A stretch of 64,000 bases of DNA from Caballeronia choica (GCF_001544535.1 NZ_FCON02000018.1:1-64000); one strand, 5' to 3'. Positions 19,224 to 28,418 are shown, counted from the stretch's first letter. Notes: generated by a model not told the origin, from the sequence alone. A program made the numbers and translations.

Positions 19224-19321
19224 GATGAATGCTCCGTGGTGGTCGGTGAGCTTTGCGGTGGGTAGTTTGCGCCATCGAGGTCGCGCCCGGCGCAGCGTTT
19301 CTCCTGCTGCGCATGTGTTAT

Positions 19322-19334
19322 GTTGTCTGACGAC
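19322..19334. promoter_or_regulatory. Candidate GntR/FCD operator 1
   Basis: GTTGTCTGACGAC is a one-mismatch match, ignoring the central base, to the perfect palindrome GTTGTCGGACAAC before the FCD regulator gene. It lies 99 bp upstream of the lactonase start in the divergent 19224-19671 gap. Confidence 0.6.
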
Positions 19335-19394
19335 AGTCTACTTTTGTGTGCGTCAGAATCCAATAAGGTGTTTACCCTTCCCTTTAGCAAAGCC

Positions 19395-19402
19395 TTGTCT
19401 GA
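19395..19402. promoter_or_regulatory. Candidate GntR/FCD operator half-site
   Basis: TTGTCTGA repeats the left half and centre of operator 1 but the right half (TCGG) does not match. It could be a weak site. Confidence 0.35.
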
Positions 19403-19532
19403 TCGGCCTAAGACGGAATTGTGACGTCTCTTGGGCGGATTCGACCACTCAGATCAGGACATCAGATGACTAGACGGTCGGGCATTCGGGAACGGTCGCC
19501 CGTGTCTACGAGATACAGGTTAGTAGTTATAT

Positions 19533-19545
19533 GATGTCTGATCAA
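19533..19545. promoter_or_regulatory. Candidate GntR/FCD operator 2 (weak)
   Basis: GATGTCTGATCAA keeps the TGTCTGA core in the part of the gap nearer the semialdehyde dehydrogenase. The remaining gap contains nothing else that I recognise. Confidence 0.35.
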
Positions 19546-19671
19546 AAATTCTGCCGGTTTTTACCTCAATCCATGCAAAAAACCCGCATCGGGTCATTAC
19601 CTCTTGTGCAACCGTCAACCCATGTTATACGATGACTGATATTGTTATGGATGACCCATTCTGGAGACGAG

Positions 19672-21255
19672 ATGCAAATTACCGGCGAAATGCTCATCGG
19701 CCGCTCGGCCGTGCGCGGCAGCGAAAAACCCCTGCGGGCGTTCAATCCCTCCCTCGGCGAAGACATTGCTGCTCCGGTATTCGGCAGCGGCACGGCTGAA
19801 AACGTCGCGGCGGCCTGCGAACTGGCACGCCACGCATTCGACGAATTCCGCAACCTGCCGCTGACTGTCCGCGCCGAATTCCTGGAACGCATCGCCGCCG
19901 GCATCACCAACTTGGGCGACGCGCTGATTCAACGCGCGCAGGAAGAGTCCGGACTGCCCAAGGCGCGCCTCGAAGGCGAACGCGGCCGCACGACCGGCCA
20001 GCTCAAGCTCTTCGCCGAAGTCGTCCGCGCGGGCCAGTGGCTCGCGGCGACGCTCGATTCGCCGCTGCCGGAACGCAAGCCCCTGCCGCGCTCGGACCTG
20101 CGGATGCAGAAAATCGCCATCGGGCCGGTGGCGGTGTTCGGCGCCAGCAATTTCCCGCTCGCGTTTTCCGTGGCGGGCGGCGATACCGCGGCGGCGTTCG
20201 CGGCGGGTTGCCCCGTGGTCGTGAAAGCGCACAGCGCGCACCTCGGGACCTCCGAGATGGTCGGCCGCGTGATCCAGCAGGCCGCGAAAGACCTGAACCT
20301 GCCCGAAGGCGTGTTCTCGATGATCGTCGGCGCGGGCCGGACCGTCGGCGAGGCGCTCGTCGCGCACCCGGCCATCAAGGCAGTCGGCTTCACCGGTTCG
20401 CGGGCCGGCGGCACGTCGCTGATGCAGGTCGCAGCTCGCCGCCCCGAGCCGATCCCCGTCTACGCCGAAATGAGCAGCATCAACCCGGTCTTCCTGTTGC
20501 CGTCGGCAGTGGCTGCGCGCGGTGCCGCCATCGCCCAGGGTTTCGTCGATTCGCTCGTGCTCGGCGCCGGCCAGTTCTGCACCAATCCCGGTCTCGCGAT
20601 CGGCGTCGACGGGCCAGAGTTGACGAAGTTCATCGATGCGGCGTCGGCAGCGTTGAGCGCAAAGCCTGCGCAGACGATGCTCACGTCGGGCATCCACGCG
20701 GCGTATCAGCAGGGCGAGGCGCGACTGGCGAGCACCGAAGGCGTCAGCGAGATTGCGCACGGTCAGGCCGCCAGCGGCCCGACGCAGGCCTGCGCCGCGC
20801 TCTTCGTCACCGACGCGCAGACCTTCCTGACGCAGACGGAACTCGAAGACGAGGTTTTCGGCCCGGCATCGACCATCGTGCGTTGCAAGGATGAAAAGGA
20901 ACTGGCGGCGGTCGCCGAGCACTTCGTCGGGCAACTCACGGCGACGATCCAGATGGATCGCGACGACGTCCCGACCGCGAAGAAGCTCGTGCCGATTCTC
21001 GAGCGCAAGGCTGGCCGGATTCTGGTCAATGGCTTCCCGACCGGCGTCGAGGTATCACATGCGATGGTGCATGGCGGGCCGTTCCCCGCGACGTCCGACA
21101 GCCGCGTCACGTCGGTCGGAACGACGTCGATCGAGCGTTTCCTGCGCCCGGTCTGTTATCAGGATTTCCCCGCCGAGTTGTTGCCGGAAGCATTGTCCGA
21201 TGCCAACCCGCTCGAACTGTGGCGTCGTCGCGATGGGCAGATCGTGAAGGCCTGA
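19672..21255 (+). CDS. 2,5-dioxovalerate (alpha-ketoglutarate semialdehyde) dehydrogenase
   Basis: A 527-residue aldehyde dehydrogenase of the NADP+-dependent long type used at the end of pentose and aldarate oxidation. The catalytic Cys is in [10 protein letters not shown], the general base Glu in [12 protein letters not shown], and the cofactor region includes [17 protein letters not shown]. It oxidises 2,5-dioxopentanoate to 2-oxoglutarate. The start at 19672 has GGAGACG; an ATG at 19642 does not. It is divergent from the lactonase-gudD operon and is followed by a terminator and the FCD regulator. Confidence 0.93.
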   Translation: MQITGEMLIGRSAVRGSEKPLRAFNPSLGEDIAAPVFGSGTAENVAAACELARHAFDEFRNLPLTVRAEFLERIAAGITNLGDALIQRAQEESGLPKARLEGERGRTTGQLKLFAEVVRAGQWLAATLDSPLPERKPLPRSDLRMQKIAIGPVAVFGASNFPLAFSVAGGDTAAAFAAGCPVVVKAHSAHLGTSEMVGRVIQQAAKDLNLPEGVFSMIVGAGRTVGEALVAHPAIKAVGFTGSRAGGTSLMQVAARRPEPIPVYAEMSSINPVFLLPSAVAARGAAIAQGFVDSLVLGAGQFCTNPGLAIGVDGPELTKFIDAASAALSAKPAQTMLTSGIHAAYQQGEARLASTEGVSEIAHGQAASGPTQACAALFVTDAQTFLTQTELEDEVFGPASTIVRCKDEKELAAVAEHFVGQLTATIQMDRDDVPTAKKLVPILERKAGRILVNGFPTGVEVSHAMVHGGPFPATSDSRVTSVGTTSIERFLRPVCYQDFPAELLPEALSDANPLELWRRRDGQIVKA

Positions 21256-21283
21256 GCGTAAGTTGAAGGTTTGAAGCAGGGAA

Positions 21284-21315
21284 GAGAAAGCGGCCGCAAG
21301 GCCGCTTTCTCGTTT
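21284..21315 (+). terminator. Rho-independent-like terminator after the semialdehyde dehydrogenase gene
   Basis: GAGAAAGCGGCC and GGCCGCTTTCTC form a perfect 12-bp stem with a GCAA tetraloop, followed by GTTT. It lies 28 bp past the stop codon. Confidence 0.75.
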
Positions 21316-21360
21316 GAGGCCGCGACGTTTCCCGCGATGCGCGAGAAGCCACGTCACGCA

Positions 21361-21373
21361 GTCGTCAGACGCT
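21361..21373. promoter_or_regulatory. Imperfect second operator near the FCD regulator
   Basis: GTCGTCAGACGCT keeps the GTC-N-GAC core of the palindrome 47 bp downstream. It may be a second, weaker binding site. Confidence 0.3.
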
Positions 21374-21407
21374 GCTTGACTCGACGGATGGAGCAGTTAC
21401 CATCGTA

Positions 21408-21420
21408 GTTGTCGGACAAC
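21408..21420. promoter_or_regulatory. Perfect palindromic operator of the FCD/GntR regulator
   Basis: GTTGTCGGACAAC is a perfect palindrome around a central G, in the usual TNGTCNGACNA form bound by FadR-subfamily GntR proteins. It lies 86 bp upstream of the regulator start, so autoregulation is likely. Confidence 0.65.
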
Positions 21421-21506
21421 CGAACAAGGTCAGTGAGCCGGCGTCCCGCAGGCTCGACGCCGCCTACGAAACGACACGACCCAACGCCGAAAACACCCAA
21501 GCAAAA

Positions 21507-22214
21507 ATGAGCAGCCTTACCGACAAAGTGGTCGCCACGCTTTCCGAGGACATCGAACGCGGAATGCTCCGGCCGGGCGACCGGATCCCGACGGAAGTCG
21601 CCTTGATGAAGCAACTGTCGGTGAGCCGTTCCGTCGTGCGCGAGGCGATCTCGCGCTTGCAGGCGGCCCATGTCGTCGAAACGCGCCACGGCATCGGCAC
21701 CTTCATCCTGCCGCAGCAGGACAAGGAAGACGCCGTGCGCCTGCCGGACGCGGACCTTTCCAGCATGATCGACGTCATGGCGATCATCGAGTTTCGCATC
21801 GACCTCGAAGCAGCGGCGGCGGCACTCGCCGCAGTCCGGCGCACCGACCAACACCTGAAGCAGATTGCGGCGGCGCTCGCTCGTTTCGAAGCCGAGCTCG
21901 CCCATGGAAGCACCAATGTCGTGGCGCACGATGTCGAATTTCACTTGCAGATTGCGCGTGCAAGCGGCAACCGTTACTTCTTCGACGTGCTCAGCCAGAT
22001 GGGCCGCGGCGTGAGTCCACGCACGCGGCTCGGCAAGGCCGAACTTGCCGAGCTCGACCAGATCGAACGCCTGCGCAACGTGCTCAGCGAGCATCAGATG
22101 ATCTATCAGGCCATCGTGCGCCAGGACGCCGACGACGCGCGCGCCGCCATGCGCATGCATCTGAGCAACAGTCGCGAGCGGCTTCGGCGGGCGCACGAGT
22201 CGACGGCAAGCTAG
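21507..22214 (+). CDS. FadR/GntR-family regulator with FCD effector domain
   Basis: A 235-residue regulator. Residues 1-70 form the GntR winged helix (LRPGDRIPTEVALMKQLSVSRSVVREAISRLQAAHVVE) and the rest is an all-helical FCD domain with metal/ligand His residues in HDVEFHLQIARASGN and EHQMIYQAI. FCD regulators commonly sense sugar acids. Neighbouring gudD, lactonase and semialdehyde dehydrogenase genes, plus matching palindromes in both intergenic regions, make it their probable repressor with an aldarate or uronate ligand. Confidence 0.92.
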   Translation: MSSLTDKVVATLSEDIERGMLRPGDRIPTEVALMKQLSVSRSVVREAISRLQAAHVVETRHGIGTFILPQQDKEDAVRLPDADLSSMIDVMAIIEFRIDLEAAAAALAAVRRTDQHLKQIAAALARFEAELAHGSTNVVAHDVEFHLQIARASGNRYFFDVLSQMGRGVSPRTRLGKAELAELDQIERLRNVLSEHQMIYQAIVRQDADDARAAMRMHLSNSRERLRRAHESTAS

Positions 22215-22258
22215 GCCCGACCTGACCCGGTCAGAGGCCTATGCGTTGAACGGCACCC

Positions 22259-23413
22259 TCACTTCTGGTGGTCCTGCGAAGCTTCTTCGGGACTCTTCTC
22301 GTGCGGCTTCACCGTCGAGCGGATCACCATGATCTTGTTGAGCAGGTCGAACCAGAACGGCGCGCCAAACGACAGCCCGAATGCGGTCACCAGCCAACCG
22401 AGAATCGTGCTGAGCGAGTTCGGGATATTGTGTCTGTCGAAGAACTCGTCTCTTCTGAGCGGTGTCCAGCCGATCGGCAAGTTCAGGTCGATCACGCGGT
22501 GGATGGCTTCGGACACGCGCAAGTCGGTGGCTCTTATGGCGGCTTCCGTGTCGTTCAGGCCCGACGCCGCTGTTGCACCGCTGGCGGCTGCCGCGCTGTC
22601 CGAAGCTTGCGCGGGCGCGGCGTCGGATGCGGCCGTACCGGGCTGGCGGGTCAACACGGGTTGCGGGATTTTGCCTGCGTTATAAGCCTCCTCCACCGTC
22701 TGCGCGAGATGCTGGCGCGCCCCGGTGTCGGCGGCCAGAAACTTCGCCAGATAGATCGTATCGACGTTCATTCCCACCGCGAGCGCCAGTCCCAACCAGA
22801 AGAGGATGTGCTGGGTCTCGCGCTTGTACCAGCCCGACACGCGATCCATTGCGGCGTCGTACCACTTCTGGATGGCGTCGATGGCCTTTTCATCGTTGTC
22901 CGCGGCAGCGCTCAACGCCGCCAGGATGCCGGTGGCCAGGTCGTCGGTGCGTCCGCTGAGCGCCTGGCGAACGCGCGCGACAAGCGTAGCCGACGGCGGA
23001 TTCTGCAGCGCCGGATTCGGACCCGGTGCTTGCGCTCCGGGCAATTTCCCCGCTGCGGCGAGGTCGAGTAGTGCCAACGCGAAAGTGCGCGCCGGAATAT
23101 AGGAAGGCAGGTTCGTGTGGACGCGAAGACTTTTAACGACGTTCCAAATCCACTTGAACCCGTTGTTCCCCGTAAAACCCGCCGCGTCCGCTTCGTACTT
23201 CCCGCCGTCGTAAAGCGCCTTGATGAGCGGATGCTCGTAAAGGCTCTTTGCGTGGGTGTCGGTCAGCATCTCCTGGATCGCGTGCGCGAGGAACGCCGAG
23301 CGCGTCTTCAGGCGCGCCTCGATCGCCTCGCGAATCGCCGAGACGACGAGGCTGAGCAAGAGAAACAGAAACACCATCCCGAGCACGAGATCGAATGTGG
23401 CGGAACCGAGCAT
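22259..23413 (-). CDS. Membrane protein of unknown function
   Basis: A 384-residue protein that I do not recognise. It has an N-terminal membrane segment (FDLVLGMVFLFLLLSLVVSAI, near 7-28), a central one near 205-225 (FWLGLALAVGMNVDTIYLA) and a C-terminal one (LGWLVTAFGLSFGAPFWF), separated by charged, helical regions and a low-complexity Ala/Ser/Pro stretch (about 260-290). ATG 23413 has GGAGG 5 bases upstream; a GTG three bases earlier is too close. It stands alone, convergent with the FCD regulator gene, and has no obvious functional partner. Confidence 0.75.
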   Translation of the reverse strand: MLGSATFDLVLGMVFLFLLLSLVVSAIREAIEARLKTRSAFLAHAIQEMLTDTHAKSLYEHPLIKALYDGGKYEADAAGFTGNNGFKWIWNVVKSLRVHTNLPSYIPARTFALALLDLAAAGKLPGAQAPGPNPALQNPPSATLVARVRQALSGRTDDLATGILAALSAAADNDEKAIDAIQKWYDAAMDRVSGWYKRETQHILFWLGLALAVGMNVDTIYLAKFLAADTGARQHLAQTVEEAYNAGKIPQPVLTRQPGTAASDAAPAQASDSAAAASGATAASGLNDTEAAIRATDLRVSEAIHRVIDLNLPIGWTPLRRDEFFDRHNIPNSLSTILGWLVTAFGLSFGAPFWFDLLNKIMVIRSTVKPHEKSPEEASQDHQK

Positions 23414-23819
23414 CACGTCCTCCGAACAGAACCGGCTTCTCGACGGCTACCGCACGCCATGATCGTCGCCGTCGTTCCCCGGCAAGAACGGCGCGACGGT
23501 ATTGACGGCCAGGCGCAAGTGCAGACCGGGCGCGGGCGATGTGCCTTTCGACGAACGCCGCTGTCATGCGACGAAACGGCGTGAAGACATGGCCCGTCTA
23601 TCGAACTGCCCCGATCGATGCGTGAATCCAATCTAGGCGTTGCGTTTCCCTTCCGCAAGACAGGCATCCGGCAAATAAAGACAGAACAACGAAGGCATCA
23701 AAACAGAAAGCCACGGCATGGCGAGTCGGCACGCCGATGCCCGACATCAGGCCGAATGCTCTCCAGCGCCCGCCTTCACTGGCGCAGATCGCGGAAAAAC
23801 TTCCCGCCCGCACTTCGAA

Positions 23820-23830
23820 GGAAAACGATT
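23820..23830. promoter_or_regulatory. LacI-type operator half-site upstream of the MFS gene
   Basis: GGAAAACGATT matches the left half of GGAAAACGTTTTCC. It is 115 bp upstream of the better site at 23935. Apart from these two sites the 23414-24073 gap shows no gene or other element that I can support. Confidence 0.4.
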
Positions 23831-23934
23831 AACTCGGCGAAGTCAAGTCCGTGTCATCCACCCCACACACCATGCCCACCGTGGATTTCCCTAATTCCCC
23901 GCGCTAGCGAACTTGCGGCAAACTCCCCTCCATA

Positions 23935-23948
23935 GAAAAACGTTTTCC
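23935..23948. promoter_or_regulatory. LacI-family operator upstream of the MFS importer
   Basis: GAAAAACGTTTTCC differs at one base from the perfect palindrome GGAAAACGTTTTCC found before the uronate dehydrogenase gene. It lies 125 bp upstream of the MFS start. Confidence 0.7.
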
Positions 23949-24073
23949 CTTCAGGCCGACGCATCGTACAGCAAGCCTTTGCCACGCGACCGTGTCACAG
24001 CCCCCGGCGCTCGTCGCCATCCACGACCAGAAAGCGCGGCGCGACGAGCGACGCCGCACATCGGAGAACATTC

Positions 24074-25363
24074 ATGCAATCTGCAGTCGTCGGCGTCGTG
24101 CGCGCCGCCAGCCGCTACCGCTGGACGGTCTGCGCGCTGCTTTTCTTCGCGACCGTGATCAACTACATGGACCGGCAGATCCTCGGTCTGCTCGCGCCCG
24201 TGCTCCAGCACGACATCGGCTGGTCGCAGGTGCAGTACGGCCGCATCGTGATTGCATTCTCGGCGTTCTACGCCATCGGTCTCCTGGGCTTCGGCCGCAT
24301 CGTCGACTGGCTCGGCACGCGCGTGTCGTACGCGCTCGCGATGCTGATCTGGAGCGTCGCCGCAATGCTGCACGCGATGGTCGGCTCGGTGGCCGGCTTC
24401 GCGGTCGTCCGCGCGCTGCTCGGCATCGGCGAAGGCGGCAACTTCCCCGCCGCGATCAAGACCACCGCCGAATGGTTCCCGCGCCGCGAGCGTGCGCTCG
24501 CGACCGGCATCTTCAACTCCGGCGCCAACATCGGCGCGGTGTTCGCGCCTGCGATCATTCCGCCGATCGCGCTGGCGTTCGGCTGGCGCGCGGCATTCGT
24601 GATCATCGGCGCGATCGGGATTGTCTGGCTGGCCGTGTGGTTCGCGATCTACCGCTCCCGCGATCCGCGTTCCCTCGACGACGACCTCGGCGAAGCACAG
24701 GACGAAGTCGAAGCGCTCGACGCCGCCAACGTGAATGCACGCGCGCCGGGTTGGGGTGTGCTGATCAGAAAGCGCCAGACGTGGGCGTTCCTGATCGGCA
24801 AGTTCCTGACCGATCCGGTCTGGTGGTTCTATCTGTTCTGGCTGCCGAAGTGGCTCAACGAGTCGCGCGGCATGGACATGCAGCACATCGGCCTGCCGCT
24901 CGTCTGCATCTATGCGATGACGACGGTCGGCAGCATCGGCGGCGGCTGGCTCTCGTCAGCGCTGCTGCGAGCCGGCTGGAGCGTGAACGCCGCGCGCAAG
25001 ACCGCGATGTTCATCTGCGCATGCCTGGTGTTGCCGATTGCGTTCGTTTCGTACGCCGACAACCTGTGGGTCGCGGTGGCGATCGTCGGGCTTGCGGCCG
25101 CAGCGCACCAGGGCTGGTCCGCGAATCTCTTCACCACCGCGTCCGACCTGTTTCCGAAGCGCGCGCTGGGTGCGGTGGTCGGCATCGGCGGGATGGCCGG
25201 CTCGATCGGCGGCGTCCTGTTCTCCGAAGTAATCGGCCAGGTGCTGCAACGTACCGGGCACTACTGGGTGCTGTTCGCCATCGGCGCCCTCGCCTACCTG
25301 CTCGCATTCGCGATCATGCACGTGCTGACGCCGCGCATGACGCCCGCGAAGCTGGACGCGTAA
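24074..25363 (+). CDS. MFS transporter, hexuronate/aldarate (ExuT/GudP-like) type
   Basis: A 429-residue inner-membrane carrier with 12 predicted membrane segments. It carries INYMDRQILG in the first segment, DWLGTR in the 2-3 loop and GEGGNFPAAIKTTAEWFP, all typical of the anion:cation symporter group that moves hexuronates and aldarates. GGAGAA precedes the ATG. The gene is separated by a short gap from the convergent lacI gene, and a matching LacI operator lies upstream. With uronate dehydrogenase, the most likely substrate is D-glucuronate or D-galacturonate. Confidence 0.9.
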   Translation: MQSAVVGVVRAASRYRWTVCALLFFATVINYMDRQILGLLAPVLQHDIGWSQVQYGRIVIAFSAFYAIGLLGFGRIVDWLGTRVSYALAMLIWSVAAMLHAMVGSVAGFAVVRALLGIGEGGNFPAAIKTTAEWFPRRERALATGIFNSGANIGAVFAPAIIPPIALAFGWRAAFVIIGAIGIVWLAVWFAIYRSRDPRSLDDDLGEAQDEVEALDAANVNARAPGWGVLIRKRQTWAFLIGKFLTDPVWWFYLFWLPKWLNESRGMDMQHIGLPLVCIYAMTTVGSIGGGWLSSALLRAGWSVNAARKTAMFICACLVLPIAFVSYADNLWVAVAIVGLAAAAHQGWSANLFTTASDLFPKRALGAVVGIGGMAGSIGGVLFSEVIGQVLQRTGHYWVLFAIGALAYLLAFAIMHVLTPRMTPAKLDA

Positions 25364-25409
25364 CAAGGCGCGGCGTTGCGCGAGCCCGACGGCGAGCGCA
25401 GCGCCCGCT

Positions 25410-26402
25410 TCAACGGCAGGCGGCGGTCGATTCACGGACCATGAGGCGCGGGTCGAACATCGTATGCCCGATATCCGCATGACCCGCGAGCGCGTCGATG
25501 AGCTTTTGCATCGCAAGCTCGCCCATCTTCTCGCTCTGGATGTCAACCGTGGTCAGCGCGGGCGACGCGTACTCGCCGAACGGGACATTGTCGACGCCGG
25601 TCACCGACACGTCCTGCGGCAGCTTGAGGCCGAGCGACGCCGCCTCCTTCATGAAGCCGAGCGCGATCAGGTCGTTGTAGCACATCACCGCTTGCGGCCG
25701 GCGCGGGCCGAGCATCACGCGCGAGCACGCGTGCTCGCCGGCATGAGCGGTCGGCGCATGCGCGTCGTACACGTCGAGCGTGAGCCCGGCTTCCTCCAGG
25801 CACTCGCGTGCGCCGCGAATCCGCTCGTCGTTGATGCGCGCCTGCCCAAAACCGAGATAGGCGATCTGACGATGTCCGAGGTTCAGCAGGTGGCGCGCGA
25901 GCATGTAGGTCGCGAGCCGGTTGTCGATGCCGACGCTGGGGATCGGCAAGTGCTCGCTGCGTCGCATCAGCACGAGCGGCTTGCCGAGATCGAGCATCCA
26001 GTGCGACTCGTCGTCGGACATCCGTGAACTGACGATCAGGCCGTCGACGCGTTGCGCGAGCGCTTCGATCAGCGGGCGCTCGCGGGCCTGGTTTTCATCG
26101 GTGTCGACGAGCAGCAGCGTGTAGTCGTGCCGCAGCGCGACACGGTTGGCGCCCTTCACGACGTTCGTGAAGTGCGGATTGCTGATGTCGAGCACGGTCA
26201 GCCCGATGGTGCGCGTGCGGCCGGTGATCATCGACCGCGCAAGCGGGTTCGAGCGATAGCCGAGTTCTTCGATCGCCGCTTTCAGCTTCGCTTCGACCGG
26301 CGCCGAGAAACGCTGCGCGCCGTTCATGTACTTGGACACCGTGGCGACCGATACACCGGCTGCGGCGGCAACGTCGCGAATCGTCGGGGAATTTTTTTTC
26401 AT
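25410..26402 (-). CDS. LacI-family transcriptional regulator
   Basis: A 330-residue regulator: N-terminal LacI helix-turn-helix (TIRDVAAAAGVSVATVSKYMNG, residues 7-28) with hinge SNPLARSM, then a periplasmic-binding-protein-like effector domain (GLTVLDISNPHFTNVVKG, VDNVPFGEYASPALTTVDI). It lies between the MFS importer and uronate dehydrogenase genes and both have GGAAAACGTTTTCC-like operators, so it probably represses the pair and responds to a uronate. A longer in-frame extension upstream is across the promoter and is rejected. Confidence 0.93.
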   Translation of the reverse strand: MKKNSPTIRDVAAAAGVSVATVSKYMNGAQRFSAPVEAKLKAAIEELGYRSNPLARSMITGRTRTIGLTVLDISNPHFTNVVKGANRVALRHDYTLLLVDTDENQARERPLIEALAQRVDGLIVSSRMSDDESHWMLDLGKPLVLMRRSEHLPIPSVGIDNRLATYMLARHLLNLGHRQIAYLGFGQARINDERIRGARECLEEAGLTLDVYDAHAPTAHAGEHACSRVMLGPRRPQAVMCYNDLIALGFMKEAASLGLKLPQDVSVTGVDNVPFGEYASPALTTVDIQSEKMGELAMQKLIDALAGHADIGHTMFDPRLMVRESTAACR

Positions 26403-26407
26403 TTGGA

Positions 26408-26421
26408 AGGTAACGTTTTTC
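26408..26421. promoter_or_regulatory. Possible weak LacI operator in the lacI leader
   Basis: AGGTAACGTTTTTC shares the AACGTTTT core with the operators but has four mismatches. Lying directly before the lacI start, it could give autoregulation. The perfect palindrome CCGTTAACGG is just upstream. Confidence 0.3.
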
Positions 26422-26542
26422 TGTCCGTTAACGGATTGTCTCAGAAAACGCCAGTCGCTGGATGGGCGGTTTCGGATGGGGCCACCCGCGGTCCATACCC
26501 AGTCTGACAATTGACCCTGCGACACGCGTCCCGTTATAGTGT

Positions 26543-26556
26543 GGAAAACGTTTTCC
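26543..26556. promoter_or_regulatory. Perfect LacI-family operator before uronate dehydrogenase
   Basis: GGAAAACGTTTTCC is a perfect 14-bp palindrome with the central CG of LacI-family operators. It lies 27 bp upstream of the udh start, where bound repressor would block transcription. Confidence 0.8.
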
Positions 26557-26583
26557 TGATTTTCATCTTTCTGAGGAGATTTT

Positions 26584-27417
26584 ATGAGCCAGCCATCTGC
26601 GGCGTCGCGCAAACCGTTCCGCCGCCTGCTGCTGACGGGCGCCGCCGGCAACCTGGGTCGCCAGTTGCGCCCCGCGCTCGCCGATTGGGCCGACTTCGTG
26701 CGCGTCAGCGATATCGCGGTGCTCGACGATGCGGCGCCGCACGAGGAAACGAACGCCGTCGATCTGGCGGACCGGCAAGCGGTGATGCACCTCGTCGAAG
26801 GCGTCGATGCGATCGTGCATCTCGGCGGCATTTCGGTCGACGCGCCGTTCGACGACCTGCTCGACGCGAATATCCTCGGCACCTACAACCTGTACGAAGC
26901 GGCCCGCAGGCATGGCGTGAAGCGCGTCGTGTTCGCGAGTTCGAATCACGCGATCGGCTTTCATCCGGTCACCGAAGTGCTCGACGCGGACGCGCCGCTG
27001 CGCCCGGACAGCCTGTACGGCGTGACGAAGTGCTTCGGCGAGTCGCTCTCGCGCTATTACTTCGACCGCTTCGGCATCGAGACGGTGTGCTTGCGGATCG
27101 GTTCGTCGTTCGAGGAGCCGAAGAATCCGCGCATGCTCGTCACGTTTCTGAGCTTCCGCGACTTCATCGAACTGGTGCGCTGTTCGCTTTTCACGAACGT
27201 CGTCGGCCACGCGATCGTCTACGGTGCGTCGGACAACCCGGTCAAGTGGTGGGACAACACGAAAGCCGGCTTCATCGGCTTCAATCCGCGCGACAGCTCG
27301 GTGCAGTTCACGGAACGCTTCCCGGTGGCCGCACCGAGCGCCACGCGCGACGATCCCGCGCAACGCTTCCAGGGCGGCCCCTTCGTGCTCGGCGAACCGA
27401 TGGAACGCAATCGATGA
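26584..27417 (+). CDS. udh: Uronate dehydrogenase (SDR family)
   Basis: A 277-residue extended SDR enzyme. The nucleotide motif is TGAAGNLGRQ (19-28), and the catalytic Ser and YxxxK are in ASSNHAIGF and LYGVTKCFGES. SSNHAIGFH and the closing KWWDNTK and GFIGFNPRDS segments are typical of uronate dehydrogenases, which oxidise D-glucuronate or D-galacturonate to aldarolactones with NAD+. GAGGAG precedes the start. It has a perfect LacI operator and is divergent from lacI. Product would pass to the lactonase and GudD encoded 7-10 kb away. Confidence 0.92.
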   Translation: MSQPSAASRKPFRRLLLTGAAGNLGRQLRPALADWADFVRVSDIAVLDDAAPHEETNAVDLADRQAVMHLVEGVDAIVHLGGISVDAPFDDLLDANILGTYNLYEAARRHGVKRVVFASSNHAIGFHPVTEVLDADAPLRPDSLYGVTKCFGESLSRYYFDRFGIETVCLRIGSSFEEPKNPRMLVTFLSFRDFIELVRCSLFTNVVGHAIVYGASDNPVKWWDNTKAGFIGFNPRDSSVQFTERFPVAAPSATRDDPAQRFQGGPFVLGEPMERNR

Positions 27418-27521
27418 GTTGTGCGGTGCCGGAGCCGGCGCGGCGTGCGTCCATCGGGCGCGTGCCTCGTTCGGCTTAGCCGGTTCTTGATGCCACGTCG
27501 GTCGCAAGGTTGACGTGGCCG

Positions 27522-28418
27522 CTACCGCTCAGTCGCGTCGCGGCTGATCTCGCGATCCACCCACGTCAGAAATTTTGCGACGCGCGTCAGATCGGCGTTC
27601 TGCGACGGATACACCATGTGGTGCGCTCCCACTTCAATCGCGAACGTGCGATCGAACACCGGCACGAGCGAACCTCGTCCAAGATGGACTGATGCGAGCA
27701 TCGTGCTTTCGAGCGCGATGCCGTGTCCCAACGCCGCCGCCTCCAGCGACATGTACGAGCGATCAAAAGAAAAATCGAACGCCTTGCGCGAAAGTGCGAC
27801 GCCGAACTTGCCGAACCATTGCCGCCATTGCACGAGCGGCGTTTCCGAGAAGATCAGGCGCCGGTCGAGCAGGTCTTCCGGCTTGCCCACGGGAAATCGC
27901 CTGAGATAGTCCTCCGACGCGAGCGGCGCGATGAATTCGTGGCGCAATGTCTTGACGGTGCCATCGACCCAATGCGCATAGCCATGGCGTATATCGAGGT
28001 CGTAATAGCCGGAGGTGAACGAAACATCCTCGTATGAACAGGCCAGGTTCAACTGGATGTCGTCGTTGGCTTCGTGAAACGAAGCCAACCGGGGCAGGAG
28101 CCACATCAGCCCAAAGCTCGGACTCGAGTGAATGCGAAGAATCTCGACGCCCGTCTGGCTCGACGCGCGTTCCGTCGCGCGGCTCAGGTCGGCGAGCGAT
28201 CCAGTGACATCGGCCAGATACTGCTGACCCGTGGGCGTCAGCACCAGGCCGCGTCCCAGCCGCGTGAATAACGGCCTTCCGACCATGGTTTCGAGGTTGG
28301 CAATCTGATGACTGACCGCGGACGGCGTCAACCCCAGTTCATCGGCCGCCCGATTGACGCTTTTCGTGCGGGCGACACTCTCGAACGCGACGATGGCTTT
28401 GAGTGGTGGGATGCGCAT
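27522..28418 (-). CDS. LysR-family regulator (GcvA-like)
   Basis: A 298-residue regulator with the N-terminal helix-turn-helix of the GcvA subgroup (PPLKAIVAFESVARTKSVNRAADELGLTPSAVSHQIANLE; wing RPLFTRLGRGLVLT) and an effector domain. It is upstream in orientation of nothing obvious; its 5' end faces the 3' end of the Rieske gene on the same strand, 121 bp away. It may control the Rieske/desaturase pair or udh region; the sequence does not decide. Confidence 0.9.
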   Translation of the reverse strand: MRIPPLKAIVAFESVARTKSVNRAADELGLTPSAVSHQIANLETMVGRPLFTRLGRGLVLTPTGQQYLADVTGSLADLSRATERASSQTGVEILRIHSSPSFGLMWLLPRLASFHEANDDIQLNLACSYEDVSFTSGYYDLDIRHGYAHWVDGTVKTLRHEFIAPLASEDYLRRFPVGKPEDLLDRRLIFSETPLVQWRQWFGKFGVALSRKAFDFSFDRSYMSLEAAALGHGIALESTMLASVHLGRGSLVPVFDRTFAIEVGAHHMVYPSQNADLTRVAKFLTWVDREISRDATER

